64,000 nucleotides of DNA from an uncultured Rhodospirillaceae bacterium. GTDB lineage: Bacteria; Pseudomonadota; Alphaproteobacteria; Reyranellales; Reyranellaceae. Position numbers and translations under genes: made by a program. Of this stretch, positions 23,614 through 32,815 are shown one piece after another. Each line of letters begins with the position of its first letter. Positions within the stretch are counted from its first letter, which is position 1. The notes under the pieces were generated by a model. It made no database searches, was not told where the DNA came from, and was given only the letters and a program-made list of their open reading frames with translations. The stretch lies in contig CAMFGZ010000005.1 of NCBI GenBank assembly GCA_945952105.1, forward strand, positions 62,001-126,000. Direction: 5' to 3'.

Positions 23614-25487
23614 GCGCGCTGCTCCCGCCAGCGCGCGACCAGCGCCTTCAGGCCGCCGACCAGTCCCTGCGGGAAGAGCAGCACGATCAGCAGGATCACG
23701 CCGCCCATGACGGCGCGCCAGAACTCGGTGTTGCGCGCCACCGCGTCTCGCAGCCAGGTGAAGATCGCGGCGCCCACGACCGGGCCGGTCAAGGTCTCGA
23801 CACCACCCAGCAGGACCATGATCAAGCCGTCGGTCGACTGCGCGATCGAGATGCTCGACGGCGAGATGCTGCCCTTGGAGAAGGCGTAGACCGCACCGGC
23901 GAGGCCGGCCAGCGCGCCCACCAGCACGAAGGCCGCCCACTGGAAGCCGCGCAGGTCGATGCCGATCGCCTCGGCACGCAGCGGCGAATCGCGGCCGGCA
24001 CGCAGGGCGTAGCCGAACGGCGAGAACAGCACGCGCCAAAGGAACAGGATGCCGGCGCCGCACAGGACCAGCGCCAGATAGTAGTAGACGGTCTTGTCGG
24101 CGAGCCACGCCGACGGCCAGACGCCGAACACGCCGTTGCTGCCGCCGGTGACGGAATCCCACTGGAAGACGATCGACCAGCTGATCTGTGCGAACGCCAG
24201 CGTCAGCATGGCGAGATAGACGCCCGAGAGCCGCACGCAGAACCAGCCGTAGGCGATGGCGAAGAGGCCGGCGATCAGTGGCGCCAGCAGAAGCGCGGCT
24301 TCCATCGGCAGGCCGAAGCGCTTCAGCAGCAGGCTGGCGGCATAGGCGCCGATGCCGAAATAGGCGGCGTGGCCAAACGAGACCATGCCGGCCGGCCCCA
24401 TGATGAAATGCAGCGAGACCGCGAACAGCGCGAAGCAGACGATGTCGGTCAGCAGGATCGTGGCGTAGCGGTCGGCGACAAGCGGCACGAGCGCGAGCAG
24501 TGCCAGCCACACCAGGGCGAAGGTCCAGGACGGCACCTGCAGCGGCGGCGCCGGCTCCGAGGCGGCACGCTGCGCGGCCTGCGGCTTGCCGAGCAGACCG
24601 TAGGGCCGCACCACCAGCACCAATGCCATGATCAGGAACTCGACCACGAGCGTGAGCTTCGAGAACGAGATCTCGAAGCCGAACCAGGTCACGGTGCCGA
24701 TGCCGATGCAGAAAGCCTTGGCGACGCCGATGACAATGGCGGCCAGGAAGGCGCCGCCGATGCTGCCCAGCCCGCCCACCACCGTCACAACGAAGGCGTC
24801 GGCGATGATCGCGAGGTCGAGTTCGAGGTTGGCGGGCTCGCGCGGGATCTGCAGCGCGCCGCCCAGCCCCGCCAGCACCGATCCGACGAAGAATACCGAG
24901 GTGAAAAGCTTGGCCTGGTCGACGCCGAGCGCGCCCACCATCTCGCGATCCTGCGTCGCCGCCCGTACCAGCGCACCCCAGCGCGTGCGCGTCAGCAGCA
25001 GCCAGAGGAGGGTCAGCACGACCGGGCCGATGGCGATCAGCAGCAGGTCGTAGGCCGGGATGCGGCGCCCCATGATCTCGACCGCCATCGAGAGGCCGGG
25101 CGCGCGCGGGCCTACAAGATCCTCGGCGCCCCAGGCGAAGAGCGCGATGTCCTTGATCACCAGCACGACGGCGAAGGTCGCCAGCAACTGGAACAGTTCC
25201 GGCGCGCGATAGATGCGCCGCAGGACCAGCACCTCGATCAGGATGCCGACCAGACCGACCGCAAGAGCTGCGAGCAGGACGGCGCCCCAGAAGCCCAGCG
25301 GCGTGCGGCCGAAGAACTCGATCAGCGAATAGGCGCCATAGAGCCCCAGCATGTAGAGCGAACCGTGCGCGAAGTTCACGATCCGCGTCACGCCGAAGAT
25401 CAGCGACAGGCCAGCCGACACGAGGAACAAAGACGCCGCGGCGGCCAGCCCGTTCAGGAGCTGGATGATGAAACTGGCGAGTGTCAC
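23610..25487 (-). CDS. Fused LivH-LivM ABC transporter permease
   Basis: A 625-residue membrane protein that carries both permease units of a HAAT importer in one chain. Residues 1-295 match LivH (IFGVTRIVNFAHGSLYMLGLY near the start; VVGGLGSIGGAFLAA near 235). A short Ala/Pro linker near 305-315 joins it to a LivM half (GPAGMVSFGHAAYFGIGAY near 370; GGVETLTGPVVGAA near 560). The usual arrangement is two genes. There is no frame problem, so the fusion is real. It overlaps livG by 4 bases. Confidence 0.94.
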   Translation of the reverse strand: MTLASFIIQLLNGLAAAASLFLVSAGLSLIFGVTRIVNFAHGSLYMLGLYGAYSLIEFFGRTPLGFWGAVLLAALAVGLVGILIEVLVLRRIYRAPELFQLLATFAVVLVIKDIALFAWGAEDLVGPRAPGLSMAVEIMGRRIPAYDLLLIAIGPVVLTLLWLLLTRTRWGALVRAATQDREMVGALGVDQAKLFTSVFFVGSVLAGLGGALQIPREPANLELDLAIIADAFVVTVVGGLGSIGGAFLAAIVIGVAKAFCIGIGTVTWFGFEISFSKLTLVVEFLIMALVLVVRPYGLLGKPQAAQRAASEPAPPLQVPSWTFALVWLALLALVPLVADRYATILLTDIVCFALFAVSLHFIMGPAGMVSFGHAAYFGIGAYAASLLLKRFGLPMEAALLLAPLIAGLFAIAYGWFCVRLSGVYLAMLTLAFAQISWSIVFQWDSVTGGSNGVFGVWPSAWLADKTVYYYLALVLCGAGILFLWRVLFSPFGYALRAGRDSPLRAEAIGIDLRGFQWAAFVLVGALAGLAGAVYAFSKGSISPSSISIAQSTDGLIMVLLGGVETLTGPVVGAAIFTWLRDAVARNTEFWRAVMGGVILLIVLLFPQGLVGGLKALVARWREQRA

Positions 25488-25510
25488 GCGATGGCCGAGG
25501 ACAGAGGGAA

Positions 25511-25580
25511 TGTCATCCCGAGCACAGCGAGGGACCTTTCAGGGCGCCGCAAAGGTCCCTCACTTCGTTCGGGATGACAG
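25511..25580. repeat. Long imperfect inverted repeat in the operon
   Basis: Arms of about 29 bases (25511-25539 and 25551-25579) beginning TGTCATCCCGAGCACAGCG and ending in GGGATGACA, with an 11-base GC-rich loop. A few mismatches. It fills most of the 101-base gap between the binding-protein gene and the permease gene. Such an element could act as an mRNA stabiliser that keeps binding-protein message above permease message; this is an inference from position. Confidence 0.8.
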
Positions 25581-25588
25581 CTTTGTCG

Positions 25589-26797
25589 TCAGTTCTTCGG
25601 CCGCATCTTCTGGACGTCGGCGTCGCTCGGCAGGGCGTCCTTGCCGTCGACGAAGCGCCAGTTCTTCATGTAGCCCTTTCCGTCCTTCACGCCGATCTGG
25701 CCGACATAGGCGCCCATGGTCGACTGATGGTCGAGTGGCCGGTACTGGATCATGCCGAACGGCGTGATCAGCGACAGGCCGCTCATCGCGGCGACCAGCT
25801 TCTCCTGGTCGAGCGAGCCCGCCTTCTTGATGGCTTCGGCGGCCGACATCACGGTCGCGTAGCCGACGACCGAACCCAGGCGCGGATAGTCCTTGAACTT
25901 GGCCTGATAGGCGTTGAGGAACTTGGTGTGCTCGGGCGTCTTGAGCTCGCTCCAGGGATAGCCGGTGACGTACCAGCCATCGGGCGACTCCTCCTTCAGC
26001 GGATCGAGATATTCCGGCTCTCCGGCGAGGAGATTGAACACCTCGACGCCCTTGAACAGGCCGCGGGTCTGGCCCTCGCGCACGAACTTCGCGAGGTCGG
26101 GACCGAACAGCGAGGAGAAGATCGCGTCGGGCTTGGCGTCGGCCAGCGCCTGGGCGACCGCACCGGCGTCGATCTTGCCGAGCGGCGTCGCCTGCTCGGC
26201 GACGAACTCGACGTCGGGCTGCTTCTCCTTCAGGAGCTTCTTGAAGGCCGCTGTCGCCGACTGGCCGTACTCGTAGTTCGGATAGACGATCGCCCAGCGC
26301 TTTTTCTTGAGCTTGACCGCGTCGGGAATGAGCATCGCCGTCTGCATGTAGGTCGAGGTGCGCAGGCGGAACGTGTAGGCGTTGCCCTGGTCCCAGACGA
26401 TCTTGTCGGTCAGCGGCTCGGCGGCGATGAACAGCACCTTGCGCTGCTTGGCGAAGTCGGCGACGGCGAGGCCGACGTTCGACGGGAAGGTGCCGATCAG
26501 GAACGAGGCGCCCTCGCGGCTCAGCAGTTCCTCGGCGACGCGCACGGCATCGCCCGGATTGCCGTTGTCGTCGCGGCTCACGACCTCGATCTTGCGCCCG
26601 CCCAGCAGGCCGCCTGCGGCGTTCACTTCCTCGACCGCCAGCTCGATGCCTTTCTTGTAGGGTTCGAGGAAGGCCGGAAAGACCTTGTAGCTGTTGAGCT
26701 CGCCGATCTTGATCGGCGCCTGCGCGTTGGCCGCTCCGACGAGCGAAAACGCCACGAGCGCCGCGGTGCCGGCGAGCAGGCGATTGCGAGTCAGCAT
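25589..26797 (-). CDS. ABC transporter periplasmic substrate-binding protein (HAAT/LivK-like)
   Basis: A 402-residue type I periplasmic binding protein. The signal peptide spans residues 1-26 (cut after ANAQA), and the mature part starts PIKIGELNSYKVF, as in amide- and amino-acid-binding LivK-like proteins. VEEVNAAGGLLGGRKIEVVSRD near residue 55 is the family hallmark (residues are split by domain). The ligand cannot be read from sequence. A 76-base gap separates it from the upstream NTF2-like gene, so an internal promoter is possible. Confidence 0.94.
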   Translation of the reverse strand: MLTRNRLLAGTAALVAFSLVGAANAQAPIKIGELNSYKVFPAFLEPYKKGIELAVEEVNAAGGLLGGRKIEVVSRDDNGNPGDAVRVAEELLSREGASFLIGTFPSNVGLAVADFAKQRKVLFIAAEPLTDKIVWDQGNAYTFRLRTSTYMQTAMLIPDAVKLKKKRWAIVYPNYEYGQSATAAFKKLLKEKQPDVEFVAEQATPLGKIDAGAVAQALADAKPDAIFSSLFGPDLAKFVREGQTRGLFKGVEVFNLLAGEPEYLDPLKEESPDGWYVTGYPWSELKTPEHTKFLNAYQAKFKDYPRLGSVVGYATVMSAAEAIKKAGSLDQEKLVAAMSGLSLITPFGMIQYRPLDHQSTMGAYVGQIGVKDGKGYMKNWRFVDGKDALPSDADVQKMRPKN

Positions 26798-26873
26798 GAG
26801 ATCCCCCTCTTCAATGAGTGAAACATTCCCTGTGAACCGACCCTAGCGAGGCCGGCACCCACCTCACAAGCAC

Positions 26874-27254
26874 TCAGTCGGCGAAGCTCGACCGCGCCTG
26901 TATTCCCCAGTGACCGTCCTGCAGGGTCACGATGTAGATCGTCTCGAAGACGCTGAGCCGCGAACCGTCCTCGCGCCAGCGGCTGAACTTCACCTTGAGA
27001 TGGACCTTCTCGCGGCCGACATGGATCGGCGTGCGCTCGTCCCATGTGCTGTGATGCCAGCCATCGCCGGCGCGGGCGATGAAGTCGCCGAGTTTGTAGT
27101 CTCCATGGTTGGGCCAGACGACGACCTTGCCGCCGGCCAACCGCACATGGGGGAAATTGCAGGCATTGTTGACCGCCGCCTCGTCGTGGCGGTTCAGCCC
27201 GTCGATATAGTCGTCCATCGCCTTGAGGGCGGCCGCCAGTGCGTCCTCGTTCAT
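26874..27254 (-). CDS. NTF2-like (SnoaL/DUF4440-like) small protein
   Basis: A 126-residue protein with the helix-then-sheet pattern of the NTF2-like fold: an N-terminal helix ALKAMDDYIDGLNRHD, the NFPHVRL segment, and a C-terminal sheet ending in HWGIQARSSFAD. These folds serve as small enzymes (isomerases, hydratases, dehydratases) or binding domains. ATG 27254 overlaps the upstream gene's stop by 4 bases, so it belongs to the catabolic operon. No catalytic residue set can be assigned. Confidence 0.82.
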   Translation of the reverse strand: MNEDALAAALKAMDDYIDGLNRHDEAAVNNACNFPHVRLAGGKVVVWPNHGDYKLGDFIARAGDGWHHSTWDERTPIHVGREKVHLKVKFSRWREDGSRLSVFETIYIVTLQDGHWGIQARSSFAD

Positions 27255-27838
27255 CGTTGTCCATCCCCCAGCTTGATCCCGGCAGGTGTCAGCCCGCCGA
27301 CCCTCGCATGCGGGCGGCCACCGATCGAGGCGGCGACGATGAACACGATCTCGTCCTGACGCGGCCCGTCCGGCACGCAGAACTCGATGGCATCGAAGTG
27401 ACTGCGGACATAGGCCGCCGTCACGTGATGCAGCGGAATGTCGATGCGCGCGCCGGCCGCCGCGACCTTCACCGTCGAGGGCACGATCGACTTGGCGCCG
27501 CCCATCGCATGGCGGATGCCGAAGCCGCTGGGCTGGTGCCAGAGCGCTGCATGCTCCAATTCGCCGTTCAGGCCGACGATGGCACCCTTGCCGTAGGCTT
27601 CCAGCTCCGGGCCCTTGGCTCCCAGGATCTTCATCACCCGTTCGGTCAGGTCGACGGCGAGCGGCTCCAGCGCCTTCATCATCGGCTGGATGTCGTCGAC
27701 ATGACGGCCGGCATAGGGATTGGCGATGACGCCGCCGACCACGGCCTTGGTCACCGGCCGTGCCAACAGCGGCCCGAAGTCGTGCAGCGTCTCCTCGACC
27801 GTCGCCACGTATTTCCGCACCTTCACCAGATCGCTCAT
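27251..27838 (-). CDS. 'Amino acid synthesis' family protein (PF06684, former DUF1185)
   Basis: A 195-residue single-domain protein of the PF06684 family. Recognised from MSDLVKVRKYVATVEETLHDFG at the start (split here), GGVIANPYAG, GKGAIVGLNGELEHAALWH and the FVIASSIGGRPHARVGGL-type end. To my recollection structures of this family show a variant of the AroH-like chorismate mutase fold; no reaction is established. It overlaps neighbours by 4 bases on both sides. The fixed association with 6-hydroxynicotinate-reductase-like and UPF0280 genes points to one pathway step in N-ring catabolism. Confidence 0.9.
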   Translation of the reverse strand: MSDLVKVRKYVATVEETLHDFGPLLARPVTKAVVGGVIANPYAGRHVDDIQPMMKALEPLAVDLTERVMKILGAKGPELEAYGKGAIVGLNGELEHAALWHQPSGFGIRHAMGGAKSIVPSTVKVAAAGARIDIPLHHVTAAYVRSHFDAIEFCVPDGPRQDEIVFIVAASIGGRPHARVGGLTPAGIKLGDGQR

Positions 27839-28680
27839 CCCGCCTCCGACAGAGCAAGCGGCGTGCCGCCCGTTTCGAGCCGCCATTGTCCTTGAAGCGA
27901 CAGCGCCGCGCTGTCGATCAGGCCGCACAATCTCAACCGCCGCGCTTCCGCCAAGCCGCGATCGAGCGCGGCGTCGACGATCTCCGCCGGCAGCTCGCCG
28001 ACCGCGACCGTCACCAGCCGCTCGCCGAGGTCGCTGTCCGGATCGAGCGCATGGGCCGGCCGTCGCTCGATGGCGGGATGATCGGCATTCACCGCATTGG
28101 CGATCATCGTCGCCGCCGCATCGGCCGCCGCCGCCGTCGCCGCCAGCACCGTCGCACTATCGGCAATGCCCAGCGAGAACGACCGGCCGCCCCAGCCCGA
28201 GGTCGCGACGCCACGCACCGGCCGTTCGTGCGTCAGCAGCGCCACGCCGTCGAGGGCCCGCGCGAAGAGCCCGGCGCGCAGCGACTGGCCCGGTGCCAGA
28301 TGGAGCGCGATGTCGCCGCCGTCGTTCACATAGGCTTTGTCGAGGGCGCGGCCGCAGACCAGCGCCTGCAGCATCTCGTCGGCCACGGCGCCCGCGACGG
28401 CGGCCATTGGCGTAATGAAGACGGCGCGGTGCGGCCACACGGCTTCGGCCATGCGCCGCGCCACAGGCCCCTGCAGCAGCGGATAGGCCTGCGCCACCGG
28501 CCGGCGCAGCACAGAGAGTTCACCCACCAGCGTCGGCAGGATATCGCCGAAGCGCTCGACCGCCTGCCCGTAGGCGCGCTCGACCTCGTCCGCCGCGCCG
28601 AAGGCTTCGACGATGAGATCGATCGGCCCGTGCTGCAGATGCAGCCGTCCGTCGGCGAACCGGGCGGCGACGGCGCTCAT
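27835..28680 (-). CDS. UPF0280 family protein (ApbE-like fold)
   Basis: A 281-residue protein of the UPF0280 family, recognised from YVNDGGDIALHLAPGQ, the GVATSGWGGRSFSLGIADSATVLA stretch (split) and a DAAATMIANAV helix. These features resemble the ApbE flavin transferase fold, whose threonine-flavinylation motif is not visible as such here. Biochemical function is unknown. ATG 28680 and the stop each overlap a neighbour by 4 bases. Its place directly after a reductase gene allows the idea that it acts on the reductase's flavin or product. Confidence 0.9.
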   Translation of the reverse strand: MSAVAARFADGRLHLQHGPIDLIVEAFGAADEVERAYGQAVERFGDILPTLVGELSVLRRPVAQAYPLLQGPVARRMAEAVWPHRAVFITPMAAVAGAVADEMLQALVCGRALDKAYVNDGGDIALHLAPGQSLRAGLFARALDGVALLTHERPVRGVATSGWGGRSFSLGIADSATVLAATAAAADAAATMIANAVNADHPAIERRPAHALDPDSDLGERLVTVAVGELPAEIVDAALDRGLAEARRLRLCGLIDSAALSLQGQWRLETGGTPLALSEAG

Positions 28681-30107
28681 TCGATCCGCACCTTGTGTCG
28701 CGCCACCACGTCTTCCAGCGTGACGGCGCGCGAGGCATAGCCGCCCAGCGCCGCATAGTCCTCGGCGCGCAGGGTGAATTCGATGGGCGCGACCAGCGCC
28801 GGCGTCGGCACATAGCCGAAGGATTTCTCCGGCATGCGCGCCACGTCGACCATCAGGGTGATGCCGCCACCGGGCCAGATGTACGCCGGCACACCGCCCA
28901 GCGTGACCTTGGTTAGCGTGTCGCGCACCGAGCGCGTCAATCGCACCGGGTTCTCGGTGACACCGGCGCGCAGCGAGCCGCCGGCACCCGCCATGAACAG
29001 CACCGTGCAGAGCGCCGGCTCGCAATTCTCGGCGATGCGCTCGACGACATGGCGCACCGGCACCGGCATCTCGGCGGGCCGTGGCTTCAAGCCCTCGTCG
29101 AGGGTGAACCAGGCCGAATGCTCGCCGGTCGTCGAGACCATCAGCAGCTTCAGGCCGGGCCAGGCCTGCTTCGGGTCGATCTTCTCGATGATCTCCAGCG
29201 GGTCGCTGACATTTGTACCACCCCAGCCGAGGCCTGGTTCGGCGACCTGGAAATAGCGGCCCGGCGTCGAACGGCGGCCGCGCACGCGGATGCCCGCCGG
29301 CTTCATGTCGAGGAAGGCGCCGCCCTGATGCTCGCTCAACACACCGGTGATGTGGTCGTCGACCACGATCACCTCGTCGACATGGTCCTTCCATTGCGGC
29401 GCGAACATGCCGATGGCGGCCGAGCCGCAGCCGACCCGCATGCGCTCCTCGAGAACGCCGTTCACCACCGGGGGCCGGTCGGCCTGCACGATCACCGTCG
29501 AGCCACCATCGATGCTGAGCTCGACGGCTTCGCGGTTGCACAGCGCCAGCAGCGCGTCGCAGGTGACGACGCCCTCCTTCTTGCTGCCGCCGGTGAGATG
29601 ATGCACGCCGCCCAGCGACAGCATCTGCGAACCGTACTCGGCAGTGGTGACATGGCCCACCGCCTCGCCCTTCACCCGCACCGCCGCCTGCTCGGGGCCG
29701 AGATAGCGGTCGGTGTCGATCTTCACCTTGACGCCGCAGTAGCTGAAGATGCCCTCGGTCACGACCGTGACCATGTCGACGCCGTCATGCTTCGAGGACA
29801 CGATGAACGGCGCGGGCTTGTAGTCGGGATAGGTCGTGGTGGCGCCGATCCCTGTGACGAACGCGCCCTCGCCCTTGCCCAGTTCGCCACGCCACGCCTC
29901 GCTGCCCTCGACGAAGGCGACGCGCGGCAGGTCGGGTTTGGCCAGCAGCACCAACGGATCGACCCGCACCAGCGCGCCGTTCTCGTTGGCATAGCGGTCG
30001 CACGCGCCGGCGCGGCCGGGCCGGATGCGGCACAGGACGGGACAGGCATCGCAGCGCACGATGCCGGCGCTGCGTTCGGCCTCCGAGAGCGAGATGTCGT
30101 CGCTCAT
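28677..30107 (-). CDS. 6-Hydroxynicotinate reductase-like iron-sulfur protein
   Basis: A 476-residue protein matching proteins annotated as 6-hydroxynicotinate reductase, the enzyme that reduces the pyridone ring in clostridial nicotinate fermentation. The N-terminus has four cysteines (Cys19, 22, 26, 36; C-x2-C-x3-C-x9-C) fit for a [4Fe-4S] cluster. Conserved blocks include TAIGATTTYPDYKPAPFI-like (near 100), FSYCGVKVKIDTDR, EYGSQMLSLGG, GGAGGSLRAGVTENPVR and WPGGGITLMVDV. Substrate assignment is by homology only. ATG 30107 overlaps the hydroxylase stop by 4 bases. Confidence 0.9.
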   Translation of the reverse strand: MSDDISLSEAERSAGIVRCDACPVLCRIRPGRAGACDRYANENGALVRVDPLVLLAKPDLPRVAFVEGSEAWRGELGKGEGAFVTGIGATTTYPDYKPAPFIVSSKHDGVDMVTVVTEGIFSYCGVKVKIDTDRYLGPEQAAVRVKGEAVGHVTTAEYGSQMLSLGGVHHLTGGSKKEGVVTCDALLALCNREAVELSIDGGSTVIVQADRPPVVNGVLEERMRVGCGSAAIGMFAPQWKDHVDEVIVVDDHITGVLSEHQGGAFLDMKPAGIRVRGRRSTPGRYFQVAEPGLGWGGTNVSDPLEIIEKIDPKQAWPGLKLLMVSTTGEHSAWFTLDEGLKPRPAEMPVPVRHVVERIAENCEPALCTVLFMAGAGGSLRAGVTENPVRLTRSVRDTLTKVTLGGVPAYIWPGGGITLMVDVARMPEKSFGYVPTPALVAPIEFTLRAEDYAALGGYASRAVTLEDVVARHKVRIE

Positions 30108-32815
30108 GTCATCTCCGCTCTTGATTTTTCGACGATGGCCTCGCGCAGGCGATGCGGCAACAGCGGGACACGATGAACCCGCACGCCGGTCGCGTGATGG
30201 ACCGCGCCCAAGATGGCGGGCGCGGTCGGCACCAGCGCCGGCTCGCCGATCCCCTTGGCGCCGGAGGGACCCAGCGGCTCGCGATCCTCGATCAGCAGGC
30301 ACTCGATCTCGGGCACGTCGCCCACAGTTGGGATCAGATAGTCGTGCAGGTTCTCGGTGCGGCCGGGCAGGTATTCCTCCATCAGCGCGAGACCGAGACC
30401 TTGCGCCACGCCGCCCTGGATCTGGCCCTCGACGAGGGTCGGGTTGATCGCGCGGCCGACATCATGCGCGGCCACGATGCGCAGCACCTTCACCGTACCC
30501 AGTTCGACATCGACCTCGACCTCGGCCAGCTGGGCCGCAAAGCCATAGGTCGCATAGGGGACGCCCTGCCCGTCGGCATCGAGCGGCGTGGTCGGCGGAT
30601 CGAACATGCCCTCGCCCATCAGAGGACCCGCCGTGACGAGATCGATCGTCCGCAGCTCGGCGCCGTCGCGCACCGAGAGGCTTGCGCCGTCGAGTGACAG
30701 GGTTGCCCCCGGGCCGGCATTGGCCAGGCGCAGGATCTGCTGGCGCAGGTCCTGGCCCGCTTTCTCGGCCGCCTTGCCGGACACGAAGGTCTGGCGCGAG
30801 GCCGAGGTCTTGCCGGCATCGGCGGTGAGATCGGTGTCGCCCGTCACGAGGGCGAACTGAGAGGCCAGCAGGCCGACCGCGTCGGCGGCGATCTGGACCA
30901 TGATCGTATTGCTGCCCTGCCCGATGTCGAGCGCGCCGCTGTAGAGCGTCAGCGTGCCGGCCGGCGACAGGCCGACCCGCATGCGCGAGGGGTTCGACAT
31001 CGAGGTGTTGCCGATGCCGTACCACATGCAGCCGACGCCGATGCCACGGCGGCGCGAACCGCCCGTGGCATTGAAGGACGCGATCTTCTCGTGCGCCGCC
31101 TGCCAATGCGGCCGCAGCGCGTCGAGGCATTGCGCGAGACCCGCCGAATGGGCGAGCGTCTGACCCGTCGCCGTCGTGTCGCCGGCGCGCAGGGCATTGC
31201 GATGCCGGAATTCGAGGCGGTCGATCCCGAGCTGGTCGGCCAGCCCGTCCATCATCGCCTCGTGCGCAATCGCGGCCTGCGGCACGCCGAAGCCGCGAAA
31301 GGCGCCGGCCGGCGGGCCATTGGTGAAGAAAGCCTCGCCCCAGGTGCGCACGTTGGGAATGGCATAAGGCCCCATCGCATGCACCGGCACGCGATTGGCG
31401 ACGGTCGGTCCCCACGAGGCATAGGCGCCGGTGTCGAAGGTCGCGGTCACGTCGCAGGCCAAGAGTTTGCCGTCGGCGCCGCAGCCGAACTTGGCCTTCA
31501 CCCGCGCAGGGTGACGCTTGGTGCTGGCGGCCATGCTCTCGGGCCGCGTATAGACAAGCGCCACAGGCCGTCCCAGCGTCCAGGCCGCGATGGCGATCAG
31601 CGGCTGCACCGACAGGTCGAGCTTGCCGCCGAAGCCGCCGCCGCAGGCGGTCGGCACGATGCGCACGGCTTCGGGCTTCAGGCGCATCAGGTTCGCGACC
31701 TCGTCGCGGTCCATGTAGGGCGTCTGCGTGGTCGCGTGGATTTCGATGCGGTCGCCGACCCGCAGCGCCCAGCCGGCTTCCGGCTCGATATAGGCATGCT
31801 CGACGAAGGCGGTCTCGAACGTGCCTTCGACCACGGCGGCACATGCCTCGAACGCGCCGGCCGCATCGCCGCGCTTCACGCCGCCGTTCAGCAGCAGGTT
31901 GCCCGGCTTGTCGGCCTGGACAAGCGGCGCGTCGGCGGCCATCGCCGCGTCGACACCGAGGACCGGCACCTCCGGCATCCAGGTGATCGGCACCTCATCA
32001 TCGCGGATCGCCATGACATCGGCGCGCTCGCCGACCAGCGCGATCACCGCCTCGCCGCGATAGCGCACCAGCCCGTCGGCCAGCACGGGCTGGTCCTTCA
32101 CGTCGGGATAGATGCCGTAGCCGTTGAACGGCACGTCGGCCGCGGTCAGCACGGCCGCGAGCCGACGACGCAGGGGCGCGAGATCGCCCAGCTCGAAGCG
32201 CGCGCGGGCGTAGGGCGAGCGCACGACGCGCACCCACAGCGCGTCCCCGGGAATGGCGTCCGCGCCGAAGACATCGCGGCCCGTTACCTTGGCGTGCCCG
32301 TCGACGCGGACAATGCGGGCCCCCACCGCCTCGCCGGCTACGGGCGCGCGATCGGATGACGGCGCCACGACATCCATCACCGCATCGACGATCTTGCCGT
32401 AGCCGGTGCAACGGCAGAGCACGCCGCCCAATGTGTCCTCGACTTCGGCGCGCGTGGGCTTGCCGTTCCGCCGCACCAGCTCCTGCGCGGCCATCAGCAT
32501 GCCGGGCGTGCAGATGCCGCACTGGGCCGCGCCATGATCGAGGAAGGACTTCTGGAGCGCGGCGATCGTGTCCTCACCGCTTTCCAGTCCTTCGACCGTC
32601 TCGACGCTGCGCCCGCCCACCTGCCCCATCGCGACGAGGCAGGCGCAGACCTGCCGGCCGTCGAGCAGCACCGTGCAGGCGCCGCAATCGCCCGCGTCGC
32701 AGCCGATCTTGGTGCCGGTGACGCCGAGATCGTCGCGCAATGCCGCGGCCAGTCGCGTGACCGGGGCGCCATCCCAGTCCGTCTCGCGTCCATTGAGGGT
32801 GAATTGGAGTTTCAA
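30104..32815 (-). CDS. Molybdenum hydroxylase, fused 2Fe-2S and molybdopterin subunits (xanthine dehydrogenase family)
   Basis: A 903-residue enzyme that hydroxylates N-heterocycles or aldehydes with water. Residues 1-80 form a plant-type 2Fe-2S domain (Cys39, 44, 47 and 57/59). Residues 85-165 hold the second cluster (Cys99, 102, 134, 136). The rest is the molybdopterin domain, with GGGFGGKLDL, the PPAGAFRGFG motif and the catalytic Glu in AKGIGEPA. Usually the small and large parts are separate genes; the one-chain form resembles Desulfovibrio aldehyde oxidoreductase. The FAD subunit gene overlaps it by 4 bases. Confidence 0.93.
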   Translation of the reverse strand: MKLQFTLNGRETDWDGAPVTRLAAALRDDLGVTGTKIGCDAGDCGACTVLLDGRQVCACLVAMGQVGGRSVETVEGLESGEDTIAALQKSFLDHGAAQCGICTPGMLMAAQELVRRNGKPTRAEVEDTLGGVLCRCTGYGKIVDAVMDVVAPSSDRAPVAGEAVGARIVRVDGHAKVTGRDVFGADAIPGDALWVRVVRSPYARARFELGDLAPLRRRLAAVLTAADVPFNGYGIYPDVKDQPVLADGLVRYRGEAVIALVGERADVMAIRDDEVPITWMPEVPVLGVDAAMAADAPLVQADKPGNLLLNGGVKRGDAAGAFEACAAVVEGTFETAFVEHAYIEPEAGWALRVGDRIEIHATTQTPYMDRDEVANLMRLKPEAVRIVPTACGGGFGGKLDLSVQPLIAIAAWTLGRPVALVYTRPESMAASTKRHPARVKAKFGCGADGKLLACDVTATFDTGAYASWGPTVANRVPVHAMGPYAIPNVRTWGEAFFTNGPPAGAFRGFGVPQAAIAHEAMMDGLADQLGIDRLEFRHRNALRAGDTTATGQTLAHSAGLAQCLDALRPHWQAAHEKIASFNATGGSRRRGIGVGCMWYGIGNTSMSNPSRMRVGLSPAGTLTLYSGALDIGQGSNTIMVQIAADAVGLLASQFALVTGDTDLTADAGKTSASRQTFVSGKAAEKAGQDLRQQILRLANAGPGATLSLDGASLSVRDGAELRTIDLVTAGPLMGEGMFDPPTTPLDADGQGVPYATYGFAAQLAEVEVDVELGTVKVLRIVAAHDVGRAINPTLVEGQIQGGVAQGLGLALMEEYLPGRTENLHDYLIPTVGDVPEIECLLIEDREPLGPSGAKGIGEPALVPTAPAILGAVHHATGVRVHRVPLLPHRLREAIVEKSRAEMT

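Noticed and set aside
22864..24510. Extended livG frame of 548 codons
   Set aside because: The upstream part is the permease gene read in another frame. The livG ATG at 23613 is supported by the family N-terminus and the 4-base overlap.
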